Assembly: GCF_035916875.1 (NCBI RefSeq)
Contig: NZ_JAXUHN010000065.1
Location: forward strand, 1 to 60,900
DNA length: 60,900 bases
Reading direction: 5' to 3'
Source: Methylomicrobium sp035916875
GTDB taxonomy: Bacteria > Pseudomonadota > Gammaproteobacteria > Methylococcales > Methylomonadaceae
Shown: one piece after another, positions 25,676 through 34,573 of the stretch
Layout of the letters: every line of letters begins with the position of its first letter
How positions within the stretch are numbered: the stretch's first letter is position 1
Notes under the pieces: model-generated
Seen by the model: the letters and a program-made list of their open reading frames with translations, nothing else
What the model was told of the DNA's origin: nothing
Databases searched by the model: none
Made by a program: the position numbers and the translations under genes

Positions 25676-26035
25676 ATGATGAAAACATTATTAAAATTGT
25701 GTTTAATAACCCTGACGTTGACGCAGGCCCATCCGGCCGCCGCGCATGCAGTGGTGACCGACTATTCGCTGAAAATGCAGCCGATCCGCGCGAATCAGCC
25801 TGACAAGGTCGTAATGACCTTCAACTCGCAAGTCGAGATCGGCTTGTCGCAGGTCTTTCTGGTCAGCAAAGGCGATAAGCACGACATGCTGAAGATCGGT
25901 GCCGGCGAGAAACAAGGCCAGCTCATCGTCGAAGTGCCGGCGTTAACGCCCGGCGATTACGCGATCAAGTTCAAGGTCTTTGCCGCCGACGGCCATTTGA
26001 CCGAAGACGTGATCCATTTTTCTGTAGCACAATAA
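25676..26035 (+). CDS. copC: Periplasmic copper-binding protein CopC
   Basis: The 119-residue protein has a signal peptide that ends HPAAAHA. Cleavage would leave histidine as the first residue (HAVVTDYS), as in CopC proteins that bind Cu(II) through the N-terminal amine and histidine. The second half of that site is ADGHLTEDVIHF near residue 107. The beta-sandwich length is standard. The Met-rich Cu(I) site of Pseudomonas CopC is absent, so it looks like a Cu(II)-only type. It is paired with copD 16 bases downstream. Nearness to hpnO suggests read-through from the hopanoid operon. Confidence 0.9.
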   Translation: MMKTLLKLCLITLTLTQAHPAAAHAVVTDYSLKMQPIRANQPDKVVMTFNSQVEIGLSQVFLVSKGDKHDMLKIGAGEKQGQLIVEVPALTPGDYAIKFKVFAADGHLTEDVIHFSVAQ

Positions 26036-26051
26036 TTAAGTTTTTGATTTT

Positions 26052-27707
26052 ATGGCGGGTATAGCGGACTTTCTCGACTCCCTGATTGGCGGTTTCGATC
26101 TCATTTGTTTTTGTCTCACGATCGGTAGCCTGTTCTGGGGACTTTTTGTTTTGCGTCCCTGGGAACAGCAACACGGATACAATGCGGCGCTGCTGCACAG
26201 AACGACCACCTTGTTATACAAAGGCGGCTTTTATCTGGCGGGCGCCCAGCTTTTCAAGATCATCCTGAAAATCTGGCTGATGACCGCCGTGCTCGAACGC
26301 TGGCCGTTTCCGGAGTTTGCCGAGACCACGCAATTCATCGGCGGCGTGGTTCGCACCGTGCTGGCCTTGGCGCTGGCCTGCTATTGCCGGCAGGTATTGC
26401 ATCAGCATGCCGACTCGAAGACACACTGGATCACCGCGAACGTCGTCGCCTTGCCGATGATCATTTCCGGCGCCTGGCTCGTGCATGCGGCCGGACGCTT
26501 CGATAATAAAGCGATGCTGATGACGCTGACCGTCGCGCACCAACTGGCCGCCGCGGCCTGGATCGGCGGTGTCTTGCAGCTGGTGAATGTCTGGCTGCTG
26601 AAATACCGCAAGCAGATTCAGGCCAATTTGTGGCCGTTTTTGCTGAAGCGCTTTTCGATCTTCGGCATCGCCTCGGTCAGCTTGCTGCTGATCTCGGGTA
26701 CCCCGATCGCGCTGCAATACATCACAACCTGGAACGGACTGATCGGCACCGGTTACGGTAACCTGTTGCTGGTCAAGATCGTGCTGCTGTCGCTGGCGCT
26801 GGGATTCGCCTGGCTGAACCGCAGCGCGGTGCTCGCCTACGGCATCAGCGGCGATGCGACCCGCCTGACCCGCAGTGTACCCTATTATATCGAAGCCGAA
26901 ACCTTCATCTTGATCACGCTGCTGTTTACCGCGGCCTCTCTCGCCTCGCAACCGCCGGCGATCGACATTCCGAACTTGACCGCAACCTGGCAGGAAGTGT
27001 TGAACACCTTTCATCCGCAGATCCCGCAAACCACCTCGCCGACCCATACCGCACTGATCGCGGGCGAAGCCGGCCGCGTCGCGATCATTGGCCAGGTGCC
27101 CTCGATCGCCGCAACCGAATGGTCGAACTATAACCACAACATCGCCGGCATTTTTCTAACTGTGATGAGCGTCTTTGCCATGCTGTCCTATCTGAAATCG
27201 CCGGCCGCTTTCCTCGACCGTTTTTTTGCATTGATCAAATTCTGGCCGATCGGTTTCGTATTGCTCGGCATCTTTCTGTTTTTCCGCAGCGATGCGGAAA
27301 CATGGCCGCTGGGGCCGATCGGTTTCTGGGAAAGCACTTTCAATAACGGTGAAGTCTTGCAGCACCGGATCGCGACGTTGTTAGTCTTCGTGCTCGGCGT
27401 AATCGAAATCAGAGCGCGCATGCAGGTTCAGGAAAACGCACGCCTGCCTCTGGTATTCCCGGTGCTGGCGGCATTCGGCGGCCTGATGCTGCTGACGCAT
27501 TCGCATATTGGCTTTCAGGCCAAGAGCGCTTTTTTGATTCAGGTCGGGCACACCACGATGGGCATTTTCGCTCTGATTCTGGCCTCCGGCCGTTGGCTCG
27601 AATTGAAACTCGACAAGCCCGGCAAGGACATTGCCGGTTTTATTTCCGTTGCGGCTCTGTTTCAAATGGGGCTTATTTTGATGTTCTACCGCGAACCCCT
27701 ATACTAA
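26052..27707 (+). CDS. copD: CopD-domain copper transport membrane protein
   Basis: The 551-residue protein has roughly 12 or more hydrophobic segments. The CopD domain (about 100-310) contains the conserved AHQLAAAAWIGGVLQL and TYGNLLLVKIVLLSLALG-like stretch (GTGYGNLLLVKIVLL). After a periplasmic loop (about 310-360) a second membrane block carries several histidines (HTTMGIFAL, THSHIGF). It probably imports copper delivered by CopC, which matters in methanotrophs because particulate methane monooxygenase needs copper; that link is inference. The dxs ATG lies three bases after the stop, so dxs is probably co-transcribed. Confidence 0.87.
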   Translation: MAGIADFLDSLIGGFDLICFCLTIGSLFWGLFVLRPWEQQHGYNAALLHRTTTLLYKGGFYLAGAQLFKIILKIWLMTAVLERWPFPEFAETTQFIGGVVRTVLALALACYCRQVLHQHADSKTHWITANVVALPMIISGAWLVHAAGRFDNKAMLMTLTVAHQLAAAAWIGGVLQLVNVWLLKYRKQIQANLWPFLLKRFSIFGIASVSLLLISGTPIALQYITTWNGLIGTGYGNLLLVKIVLLSLALGFAWLNRSAVLAYGISGDATRLTRSVPYYIEAETFILITLLFTAASLASQPPAIDIPNLTATWQEVLNTFHPQIPQTTSPTHTALIAGEAGRVAIIGQVPSIAATEWSNYNHNIAGIFLTVMSVFAMLSYLKSPAAFLDRFFALIKFWPIGFVLLGIFLFFRSDAETWPLGPIGFWESTFNNGEVLQHRIATLLVFVLGVIEIRARMQVQENARLPLVFPVLAAFGGLMLLTHSHIGFQAKSAFLIQVGHTTMGIFALILASGRWLELKLDKPGKDIAGFISVAALFQMGLILMFYREPLY

Positions 27708-27710
27708 ATT

Positions 27711-29573
27711 ATGAAACTCAACACCGAATTCCCGTTGCTCGATCAGATCAATCTGCCCGCGGACCTGCGCAAACTCAGCAAGGACCAACTGAAGCCGCTT
27801 GCGAAAGAACTGCGTGATTATCTGACCCATACGGTCAGCGTCTCCGGTGGCCATTTCTCGGCCGGTCTGGGTACGGTCGAGTTGACCGTCGCTCTACACT
27901 ATGTGTTCAACACCCCCGAAGATCAGTTGGTTTGGGATGTCGGCCATCAGGCCTATCCGCACAAGATTCTGACCGGCCGCAAAGGACGCATGACCACGAT
28001 CCGCACGCTAGGGGGCATTGCGGCATTTCCGTCACGCGCGGAGAGTGAATACGACGCATTCGGCGTCGGCCATTCGAGCACATCGATCAGCGCAGCGCTC
28101 GGCATGGCAATCGCCTCTGCGCGGAAAGGCGAGAACAAACAGATGGTCGCGATCATCGGCGACGGCAGCATCACCGGTGGCATGGCGTATGAAGCAATGA
28201 ATCATGCCGGCGCGCTCGACGCGAATCTGTTGGTGATTCTGAACGACAATGAGATGTCGATCTCGCCGAATGTCGGCGCGATGAACAAATATCTGGCGAA
28301 GATATTATCCAGCCGGCTCTATGTCTCCGCCTGGGAAGAAAGCAAGAAAGTGCTCAGCAACATGCCGAGCGTCTGGGAACTCGCGCGCCGCACCGAATCG
28401 CACATTAAAGGCATGGTGGTGCCAGGGACGCTGTTCGAGGAACTCGGCTTCAATTATATCGGACCGATCGATGGTCACGATTTAGATACTCTGGTGCCGA
28501 CGCTTGAAAACCTGAAGGCGATGCCCGGCCCTCGCTTGTTGCACATCGTGACGAGAAAGGGCAAGGGTTATGCGCCGGCCGAGAAAGACCCTCTCGCTTA
28601 TCACGGCGTACCGGCGTTCGATCCGTGCAAGGATTCGCTGCCTAAATCGGCGCCCTCGCCGCACCCTACCTATACCGAAGTCTTCGGTAACTGGCTCTGC
28701 GACATGGCCGAACAGGACGAGCGTCTCTTGGGCATTACCCCGGCGATGCGCGAAGGCTCAGGTCTGGTCAAGTTTTCCGAACGCTTTCCTGAGCGTTATT
28801 TCGATGTCGCGATAGCCGAGCAGCACGCGGTAACCTTAGCGGCCGGACAAGCCTGCCAGGGCGCGAAGCCGGTTGTTGCGATCTATTCGACATTCCTGCA
28901 ACGCGCCTACGATCAGTTGATTCACGATGTCGCGATTCAAAATCTGGACGTGTTGTTTGCGCTCGACCGTGCAGGTTTGGTCGGGCCGGACGGCCCGACC
29001 CATGCCGGCAGCTTTGATTACAGCTTCATGCGCTGCATTCCGAATATGCTGGTCATGGCCCCGGCCGACGAAAACGAATGCCGGCAAATGCTGTATACCG
29101 GCTTCCTTCATGAAGGCCCGGCCTCGGTGCGCTATCCGCGCGGAAAAGGCCCCGGCGTCGAAGTGCAAAAAACGATGACAGAGTTGCCGATCGGCAAGGG
29201 CGAAATCCGCCGCCAGGGCGGAAAAATCGCGATCTTGGCCTGGGGCAGCATGGTTGTGCCGGCCCTGAAAGTCGCCGAACAGTTCGGTGCGACGGTCGCG
29301 AACATGCGCTTCGTCAAACCGCTCGATGAAGCGTTGATTCTGGAACTGGCCGAAAGCCATGAAATGCTTGTTACAATCGAAGAAAACGTGCTATCCGGCG
29401 GCGCGGGCGGCGCGGTGAATCAGTTCCTGCAATCGCAGCGCATCCTGATGCCAGTGCTGAATCTCGGACTGCCCGATGCGTTCATCGAACAAGGCACCCG
29501 CGAGCAGTTGCTTGAGATCTGCGGGCTCGACGTGCAGGGTATTGCGGCCAGCATCGAAGCCTTCAGCGCTTGA
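27711..29573 (+). CDS. dxs: 1-deoxy-D-xylulose-5-phosphate synthase
   Basis: This 620-residue protein makes DXP from pyruvate and glyceraldehyde 3-phosphate, the entry step of the MEP isoprenoid pathway. The thiamin diphosphate motif begins GDGSITGGMAYEAMNHAG near residue 151. The transketolase pyrimidine-binding part shows DRAGLVGPDGPTHAG near 421. The catalytic histidine region (VGHQAYPHKILTG, about 77) is present. The length is standard. Here dxs sits between copD and gloB rather than after ispA. It supplies C5 units to IspA and hence to the hopanoid genes. Confidence 0.97.
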   Translation: MKLNTEFPLLDQINLPADLRKLSKDQLKPLAKELRDYLTHTVSVSGGHFSAGLGTVELTVALHYVFNTPEDQLVWDVGHQAYPHKILTGRKGRMTTIRTLGGIAAFPSRAESEYDAFGVGHSSTSISAALGMAIASARKGENKQMVAIIGDGSITGGMAYEAMNHAGALDANLLVILNDNEMSISPNVGAMNKYLAKILSSRLYVSAWEESKKVLSNMPSVWELARRTESHIKGMVVPGTLFEELGFNYIGPIDGHDLDTLVPTLENLKAMPGPRLLHIVTRKGKGYAPAEKDPLAYHGVPAFDPCKDSLPKSAPSPHPTYTEVFGNWLCDMAEQDERLLGITPAMREGSGLVKFSERFPERYFDVAIAEQHAVTLAAGQACQGAKPVVAIYSTFLQRAYDQLIHDVAIQNLDVLFALDRAGLVGPDGPTHAGSFDYSFMRCIPNMLVMAPADENECRQMLYTGFLHEGPASVRYPRGKGPGVEVQKTMTELPIGKGEIRRQGGKIAILAWGSMVVPALKVAEQFGATVANMRFVKPLDEALILELAESHEMLVTIEENVLSGGAGGAVNQFLQSQRILMPVLNLGLPDAFIEQGTREQLLEICGLDVQGIAASIEAFSA

Positions 29574-29578
29574 GCTCC

Positions 29579-30343
29579 ATGCTCGAAATCATCCAGATAC
29601 CGGTCCTGACCGACAACTATATCTACCTGATCCATGACCCGGTGTCGAAGGACACCGCGGCGGTCGATCCGGCGGAGGCGCGGCCGGTGCTGGAGGTGTT
29701 GGCAAACCAAGACTGGAAGCTGGCCTGTATTTTGAATACCCATCACCACAGGGATCATGTCGGCGGCAATTTGGAATTGCAGCAGCATACCGGCTGTCAG
29801 GTGATAGCCCCGTTAGCGGATCGCCATCGGATACCCGGCATCGACCGGGGCGTTTCCGAAGGCGATACGGTAACTCTTGGCAGACATAGCGCCCGCGTTT
29901 TGTTCACGCCCGGCCATACGCTGGGACACATTGTCTTTCATTTCGTGGACGACCGCCTGCTATTCTGCGGCGACACCCTGTTTGTAATGGGTTGCGGCCG
30001 CCTGTTCGAAGGCACCGCCGAACAACTGTGGCACTCGCTGCAACGCTTGAAAGCATTGCCTGCCGACACACAATTTTATTGCACGCACGAATACACGCAA
30101 AACAACGGCAGATTCGCGTTAACCTTGGAGCCAGACAATCAGGCATTACGTGAAAGAATGCAGCGGGTCGCCGCGCTACGCGCAAACAATCGGCCGACCG
30201 TGCCATCGACGATTGGCGAGGAGTTGGCCACCAATCCGTTTTTCAGAGAAGACAGCCCATCGCTTCAAAAAGCGATCGGCTTGGTGAACGCTACACCCGT
30301 GCAAATATTTGCCGAAGTACGGCGTTTGAAGGATAGGTTTTAG
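29579..30343 (+). CDS. gloB: Hydroxyacylglutathione hydrolase (glyoxalase II)
   Basis: From ATG 29579 the protein has 254 residues. The metallo-beta-lactamase metal motif is THHHRDHVGGN near residue 53. Further ligands are in GHTLGHIVFH (about 111) and FCGDTLFVMGCGRLFEG (about 130). The C-terminal helical domain with CTHEYTQNN and NPFFREDSP is specific to glyoxalase II. It hydrolyses S-lactoylglutathione to lactate and glutathione. The open frame begins at a TTG at 29570 overlapping dxs, but the ATG nine bases on gives the usual MLEIIQIPVLTDNY opening. Confidence 0.94.
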   Translation: MLEIIQIPVLTDNYIYLIHDPVSKDTAAVDPAEARPVLEVLANQDWKLACILNTHHHRDHVGGNLELQQHTGCQVIAPLADRHRIPGIDRGVSEGDTVTLGRHSARVLFTPGHTLGHIVFHFVDDRLLFCGDTLFVMGCGRLFEGTAEQLWHSLQRLKALPADTQFYCTHEYTQNNGRFALTLEPDNQALRERMQRVAALRANNRPTVPSTIGEELATNPFFREDSPSLQKAIGLVNATPVQIFAEVRRLKDRF

Positions 30344-30429
30344 GTTATAACCCGGTCAAAAAATAAGCTGTGTAGATGGGATATTGATTGACAGCTATTT
30401 CTTAAATCCCCTCATCCGGAGTCGTTTAT

Positions 30430-30449
30430 GGGGCGGCCAAAGCCGCCCC
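30430..30449. terminator. Strong GC hairpin between gloB and the repeat-protein gene
   Basis: GGGGCGGC at 30430-30437 and GCCGCCCC at 30442-30449 form a perfect 8-bp stem with a CAAA loop. It lies between two convergent genes and may end transcription from both sides, although no clear T tract follows. Confidence 0.5.
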
Positions 30450-30475
30450 TCCCCTTATTCGTAGAACAAACCGGA

Positions 30476-31498
30476 TTAGGATTCCAGCAGATCCGCGAAA
30501 GGTGTGAAACTGTCGCTATTGTGTTGGGTGCAAACGCTGAACTGATACTTCTTATCATTCACCGTCAACTGGATATGCCCCAAATTAGCCTTGTTTCTGC
30601 ACTGCGTTCCTTTGGCGGTACTGGCCTGGCACTGCTTGCCGTCATCTATCCGTATAATGTCGTCAGAGCCACCGACGGACTCATCTTCAACTGGTGCCTC
30701 GACTTTTGCCACTTGCGCAACAGACGCGATACCTGCTGGCTCAGCGACGGCTTTATTTTGGCTCTCCAGATATTTGCTCACTCTAGAGCGCGGCGCTGGC
30801 GCTACTTCGGATTCAGCCGCAGATACTTCAGGTTGCACCGCTACATTCGGTTTAAACTCTTTGCTAATCGCCGCCAGATATTTCGCTACCCGAGACGCCG
30901 GCGCGCCAGACTCTTCCGCAACAGTCTCATGAGCAGCGGCTACGGATTTTTCAGCAATTGCCTCGGCGGTTGCCGGTGTTGACTCCGCCTGTTGGCTGGC
31001 CAGGTATTTTGCCACCCTCGACAATGGCGCCGCAGTTTCCTGAATCGTCGCAACAGGCTCGGCCGCTGCTTCTGCGGCTGCCGCGGGTTTCGCCTCCGCT
31101 TGGCTCGCCAGGTATCTCGCTACGCGTGACAAAGGCGCGGTAGGCTCTTGCGCCGCGGCCTCTCGAACTGCTACCGCAGGCTCCGCAACCGTTTTCGCTG
31201 CTGCCGGTTTAGCCGCAGCTTGGCTTGCAAGATATCTATCGACACGCGACATAGGAGCCGCGCTTTCCTGTTCGGCCGGTTGCGCGACTTGTGCTTGTTT
31301 CGCCAAATATTTTGCGACGCCGGTCATCGTTACCGCAGCCGCTTGTGCGGCTTGCTCTTGTTTAGCCAAATATCTTGCTACGCCGGTCAATTCAGAGTTC
31401 ACTTCCACTTTTTCCTTCATGTAAATATCATCGCCTATGGGTCCGGTCAGTTTACTTGTTGCAAAATCAAGAAACTGTTCTAATAAATTTTTTGCCAT
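30476..31498 (-). CDS. Low-complexity repeat protein: seven VxKYLASQ-type motifs and a Cys/His tail
   Basis: From ATG 31498 the protein has 340 residues and no signal peptide. A short N-terminal helix (LLEQFLDFATSKL) is followed by seven motifs with consensus [LM]-[ST]-[RG]-V-x-[KR]-Y-L-A-[SK]-Q. They lie at about 37-47, 58-68, 83-93, 123-133, 159-169, 201-211 and 237-247. Linkers of 10-31 residues between them are Ala/Pro/Glu/Val-rich and probably disordered. The C terminus (about 288-340) holds C290, C300, C323 and H326 in CQASTAKGTQC and CTQH, resembling small DUF5763-like metal domains. Evenly spaced stickers on a flexible chain suggest a multivalent binding scaffold, but this is inference. 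No function is known to me. The frame is open upstream to 31555, but MAKNLLEQ is the natural start. Confidence 0.8.
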   Translation of the reverse strand: MAKNLLEQFLDFATSKLTGPIGDDIYMKEKVEVNSELTGVARYLAKQEQAAQAAAVTMTGVAKYLAKQAQVAQPAEQESAAPMSRVDRYLASQAAAKPAAAKTVAEPAVAVREAAAQEPTAPLSRVARYLASQAEAKPAAAAEAAAEPVATIQETAAPLSRVAKYLASQQAESTPATAEAIAEKSVAAAHETVAEESGAPASRVAKYLAAISKEFKPNVAVQPEVSAAESEVAPAPRSRVSKYLESQNKAVAEPAGIASVAQVAKVEAPVEDESVGGSDDIIRIDDGKQCQASTAKGTQCRNKANLGHIQLTVNDKKYQFSVCTQHNSDSFTPFADLLES

Positions 31499-32093
31499 AT
31501 CAAAGTTACCTTTATATTTTTTATAATAATTCAAAGAGCAAATCAGAGTAATCATATGCTAAACCCATGCTCGGGTAAAGCTCGCCTTATTCCCTACCTC
31601 ATTAAATACCTGAGCCTGCATATACGTCAAAAGCGCACCGTCCTAACCGACGGCTTTGCCCATCCGGTTATGGATATGCATTTGCTTGGTTTTGGCTCAT
31701 CCTCATCCCCTCATCATTATAATACCGCAAACGCATGTTAGCGGCATCGCTGGACGTACTGCCTGCATATACGGCGTCGATCTTTTGCCACCGAAATTGC
31801 TAACAAAGATTTGTCGACTTTTTTCAGGAGTTGGCCATCTATAGTCTCCCGAATTGTCTGTGTAGCGGGATTTTGCGTAGGTCCCGCAACCGGCGTCTGC
31901 CTGACGATTTGTGACATCGGGGCTGCGCACACCAGGGATCGCTGACTTACGCGGCTTTTTTCTTGATCCCACGCGCCTGAGCGGGGGAAAAAGATGCATC
32001 ACAAAATTGCCTTTACTATCAAGCCTATATACAATCTCCCGATCTTTGAAATCTGCGAATTATTTTTGAAATCGGCTATGAATTGAACAACGC
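31499..32093. other. Long intergenic region before uvrC
   Basis: This 595-bp gap lies between divergent genes, so it should hold promoters for the repeat protein and uvrC. A minus-strand open frame at 31738-31932 encodes 64 residues. Its part TQTIRETIDGQLLKKVDKS looks protein-like, but there is no ribosome site and no recognised family. It may be a relic or chance. No repeat, tRNA or IS end was recognised. Confidence 0.4.
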
Positions 32094-33935
32094 ATGAGTT
32101 CCGAACAGCCAGAAAACGCCTTCGACGCCAAAACCTTCATCAAAAACCTGACCACTCGCCCAGGCGTTTATCAAATGCTCGACGGCGAGGGCGAGATCAT
32201 TTATATCGGCAAGGCGAAGAACCTGAAGAACCGCGTTGCGACCTATTTCAACAATAAAGCCGCATCAATCAAGCAGCACACGATGGTCGCGAGGATCGCC
32301 TCGATCACCGTGACCGTGACCCATACCGAAGGCGAAGCGCTGCTGCTCGAATCGCAGTTGATCAAGCGCCACAAGCCGCGCTACAACATCTGTTTGCGCG
32401 ATGACAAGTCCTACCCTTATATCTATCTGTCCAGCGCGCACGATTTTCCGCAAATCACCTTTCACCGCGGCGCGAAAAAGCGGCCGGGCAAATATTTCGG
32501 GCCGTATCCGAGTGTCGGCGCGGTCAGGGAATGCCTGAAACTGCTGCAAAAAATTTTTCCGGTCCGGCAATGCGAGGATTCGGTGTTTCAAAACCGCACC
32601 CGTCCCTGCCTGCAATATCAGATCGAGCGCTGCACCGCGCCCTGCGTCGGCCTGATCGACAAACCCGGCTATGCCCAGGATGTCGACAACACGATCCTGT
32701 TCCTCGAAGGCAAAGGCGGCCTGCTAATCGAGCAGTTGATCGTGAAAATGGAACAGGCGGCCGCGGCGCTGCAATTCGAACGCGCCGCGCAATACCGCGA
32801 TCAGATCGTCAAATTGCGCGCGGTGCTCGAAAAAAATTTCGTCCACGGGGAACGCGGCGACGTCGATATCATCGCCTGCGCGACGAAGGCGAACATGGCC
32901 TGTATTCAGGTCTTCTTCATCCGCGGCGGCCAGCATCTGGGCAATAAGCAGTTTTTCCCGAAAATGTCCGACGAACACGATCCGGCGTCTATCCTGCAGG
33001 CGTTCATTGCGCAATATTATCTGGAACGGCCGCCGCCACATGAATTGATCGTCAGCCATCCGCTCGAAGAAAGCGATCTGATCGCCGAGGTGCTGGCCAA
33101 TCAGGCCAAGCATCAAATCGCGATTTCGGCGAATGTCCGCGGCGAACGGCTCAAATGGCTACAGATGGCAATCGAGAATGCCGAAACGTCTCTGCAGAAC
33201 AAACTGGCCGACAAACAGGGCCTGTATGCGCGTTTTATCAGCTTGCAGGATGAACTGGGCCTCACCGACCTGCCGAAACGCCTCGAATGCTTCGACATCA
33301 GCCATCATCAGGGCGAACAGACCGTCGCCTCCTGCGTGGTGTTCGACCGCGAGGGACCGGTCAAATCGGCTTACCGGCGTTTCAACATCGAAGGCATCAC
33401 GCCGGGCGATGATTATGCGGCGATTCATCAGGCGGTTTCGCGGCGCTTCAAGCGCCTGAAACAGGGCGAACACGAGGCGCCGGACATTCTCTTTATCGAC
33501 GGCGGCAAGGGGCAAGTGCATGAGGCGCAAAAGGCATTGGCGGAATTGGACATAAACAATGTTATGATAGTCGGCGTTTCGAAAGGTCCGGACAGAAAGC
33601 CCGGAATGGAAAAACTGATCCTGGTCGATCAAAATCAACCTCTTGCGCTAAATCCGGGCGCCAGCGGTCTGCTGCTGATCCAGCATATCCGCGATGAGGC
33701 GCACCGTTTTGCGATTACAGGGCATAGGCAAAGGTTGGGCAAGGTCAAGAAACGCTCGGTATTGGAATCGATCGAAGGATTGGGCCCTAAACGGCGGCAG
33801 TTATTATTAAAACAATTCGGGGGGCTGCAAGGCGTGACCCAGGCGGGTGTCGATGCGCTTTCCAGCATAGACGGCATTAGCCGTCAATTGGCGCAACGTA
33901 TATACGACAGCTTTCATCAAGCAGATGACCATTGA
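32094..33935 (+). CDS. uvrC: UvrABC system protein C, excinuclease subunit
   Basis: The 613-residue protein makes both incisions in nucleotide excision repair. The GIY-YIG domain that cuts 3' is at about 17-95 (GVYQMLDGEGEIIYIGKAKN). The UVR helix that binds UvrB is at about 205-240. The RNase H-like domain that cuts 5' is at about 380-540 (CFDISHHQGE, FIDGGKGQVHEA). A helix-hairpin-helix pair closes the protein. The length is normal. The 3' end overlaps pgsA by 11 bases, the usual gammaproteobacterial arrangement, but uvrY is not upstream here. Confidence 0.96.
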   Translation: MSSEQPENAFDAKTFIKNLTTRPGVYQMLDGEGEIIYIGKAKNLKNRVATYFNNKAASIKQHTMVARIASITVTVTHTEGEALLLESQLIKRHKPRYNICLRDDKSYPYIYLSSAHDFPQITFHRGAKKRPGKYFGPYPSVGAVRECLKLLQKIFPVRQCEDSVFQNRTRPCLQYQIERCTAPCVGLIDKPGYAQDVDNTILFLEGKGGLLIEQLIVKMEQAAAALQFERAAQYRDQIVKLRAVLEKNFVHGERGDVDIIACATKANMACIQVFFIRGGQHLGNKQFFPKMSDEHDPASILQAFIAQYYLERPPPHELIVSHPLEESDLIAEVLANQAKHQIAISANVRGERLKWLQMAIENAETSLQNKLADKQGLYARFISLQDELGLTDLPKRLECFDISHHQGEQTVASCVVFDREGPVKSAYRRFNIEGITPGDDYAAIHQAVSRRFKRLKQGEHEAPDILFIDGGKGQVHEAQKALAELDINNVMIVGVSKGPDRKPGMEKLILVDQNQPLALNPGASGLLLIQHIRDEAHRFAITGHRQRLGKVKKRSVLESIEGLGPKRRQLLLKQFGGLQGVTQAGVDALSSIDGISRQLAQRIYDSFHQADDH

Positions 33936-34488
33936 ATTCAACATACCGACGAATCTGACCCTGTTGCGCATCGCGCTGATTCCTTTATTGATGGTCGTGT
34001 TCTATTTGCCCTGGGCCTATGCGAATATCGCCTGCACCGCGATTTTTATCGCGGCCGGTATCACCGACTGGCTGGACGGTTTTCTGGCGAGAAAAATGCA
34101 GCAGGAGACGCCGTTCGGCGCGTTTCTGGACCCCGTCGCCGATAAATTGATGGTCGCTTTCGTGCTGGTGCTGATCGTGCAGCAACAGGCCAATCCATAC
34201 CTGGCGGTGCCTGCCGCGATCATTATCGGCCGTGAAATCACGATCGCTTCACTCCGCGAATGGATGGCCGAAATCGGCCAACGTGCGAAAGTCAAAGTCT
34301 CGACGCTCGGCAAATGGAAAACGACCGCGCAAATGGTCGCGATCGGCATGCTGCTCTACCGCGAGGATTTGTTCGGTCTTCCGATCAATGCAATCGGCTA
34401 TGTCTTGCTGTATATCGCGGCGGTATTGACCTTGTGGTCGATGATCAATTATTTGTGCGCAGCGGTCGCCGCCATCAAGGAACACTGA
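33925..34488 (+). CDS. pgsA: CDP-diacylglycerol-glycerol-3-phosphate 3-phosphatidyltransferase
   Basis: The 187-residue membrane protein makes phosphatidylglycerol phosphate. The CDP-alcohol phosphatidyltransferase motif is visible from DWLDGFLAR to FLDPVADK, with the expected aspartates. Four to five hydrophobic segments fit the family. It overlaps the uvrC end by 11 bases and is translated with it. Some gammaproteobacteria carry tRNA genes downstream of pgsA; none is present here. Confidence 0.94.
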   Translation: MTIEFNIPTNLTLLRIALIPLLMVVFYLPWAYANIACTAIFIAAGITDWLDGFLARKMQQETPFGAFLDPVADKLMVAFVLVLIVQQQANPYLAVPAAIIIGREITIASLREWMAEIGQRAKVKVSTLGKWKTTAQMVAIGMLLYREDLFGLPINAIGYVLLYIAAVLTLWSMINYLCAAVAAIKEH

Positions 34489-34573
34489 ATTTTTAAATTC
34501 CGGACGTTATTTATGTGCCGGGACACAATCAACCCAAGATACAGCCCATTGAATCGGCTGTGAAAGAATAACA

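Noticed and set aside
26214..27137. 307-residue minus-strand open frame opposite copD
   Set aside because: It is an antisense shadow of a membrane protein with Gln/Arg/Asp-rich low-complexity content.
30476..31498. DNA-level tandem repeat or CRISPR in the repeat-protein gene
   Set aside because: The periodicity comes from the protein motif. Spacing is uneven, and the spacer DNA is coding and Ala/Pro-rich, so it is not an array.
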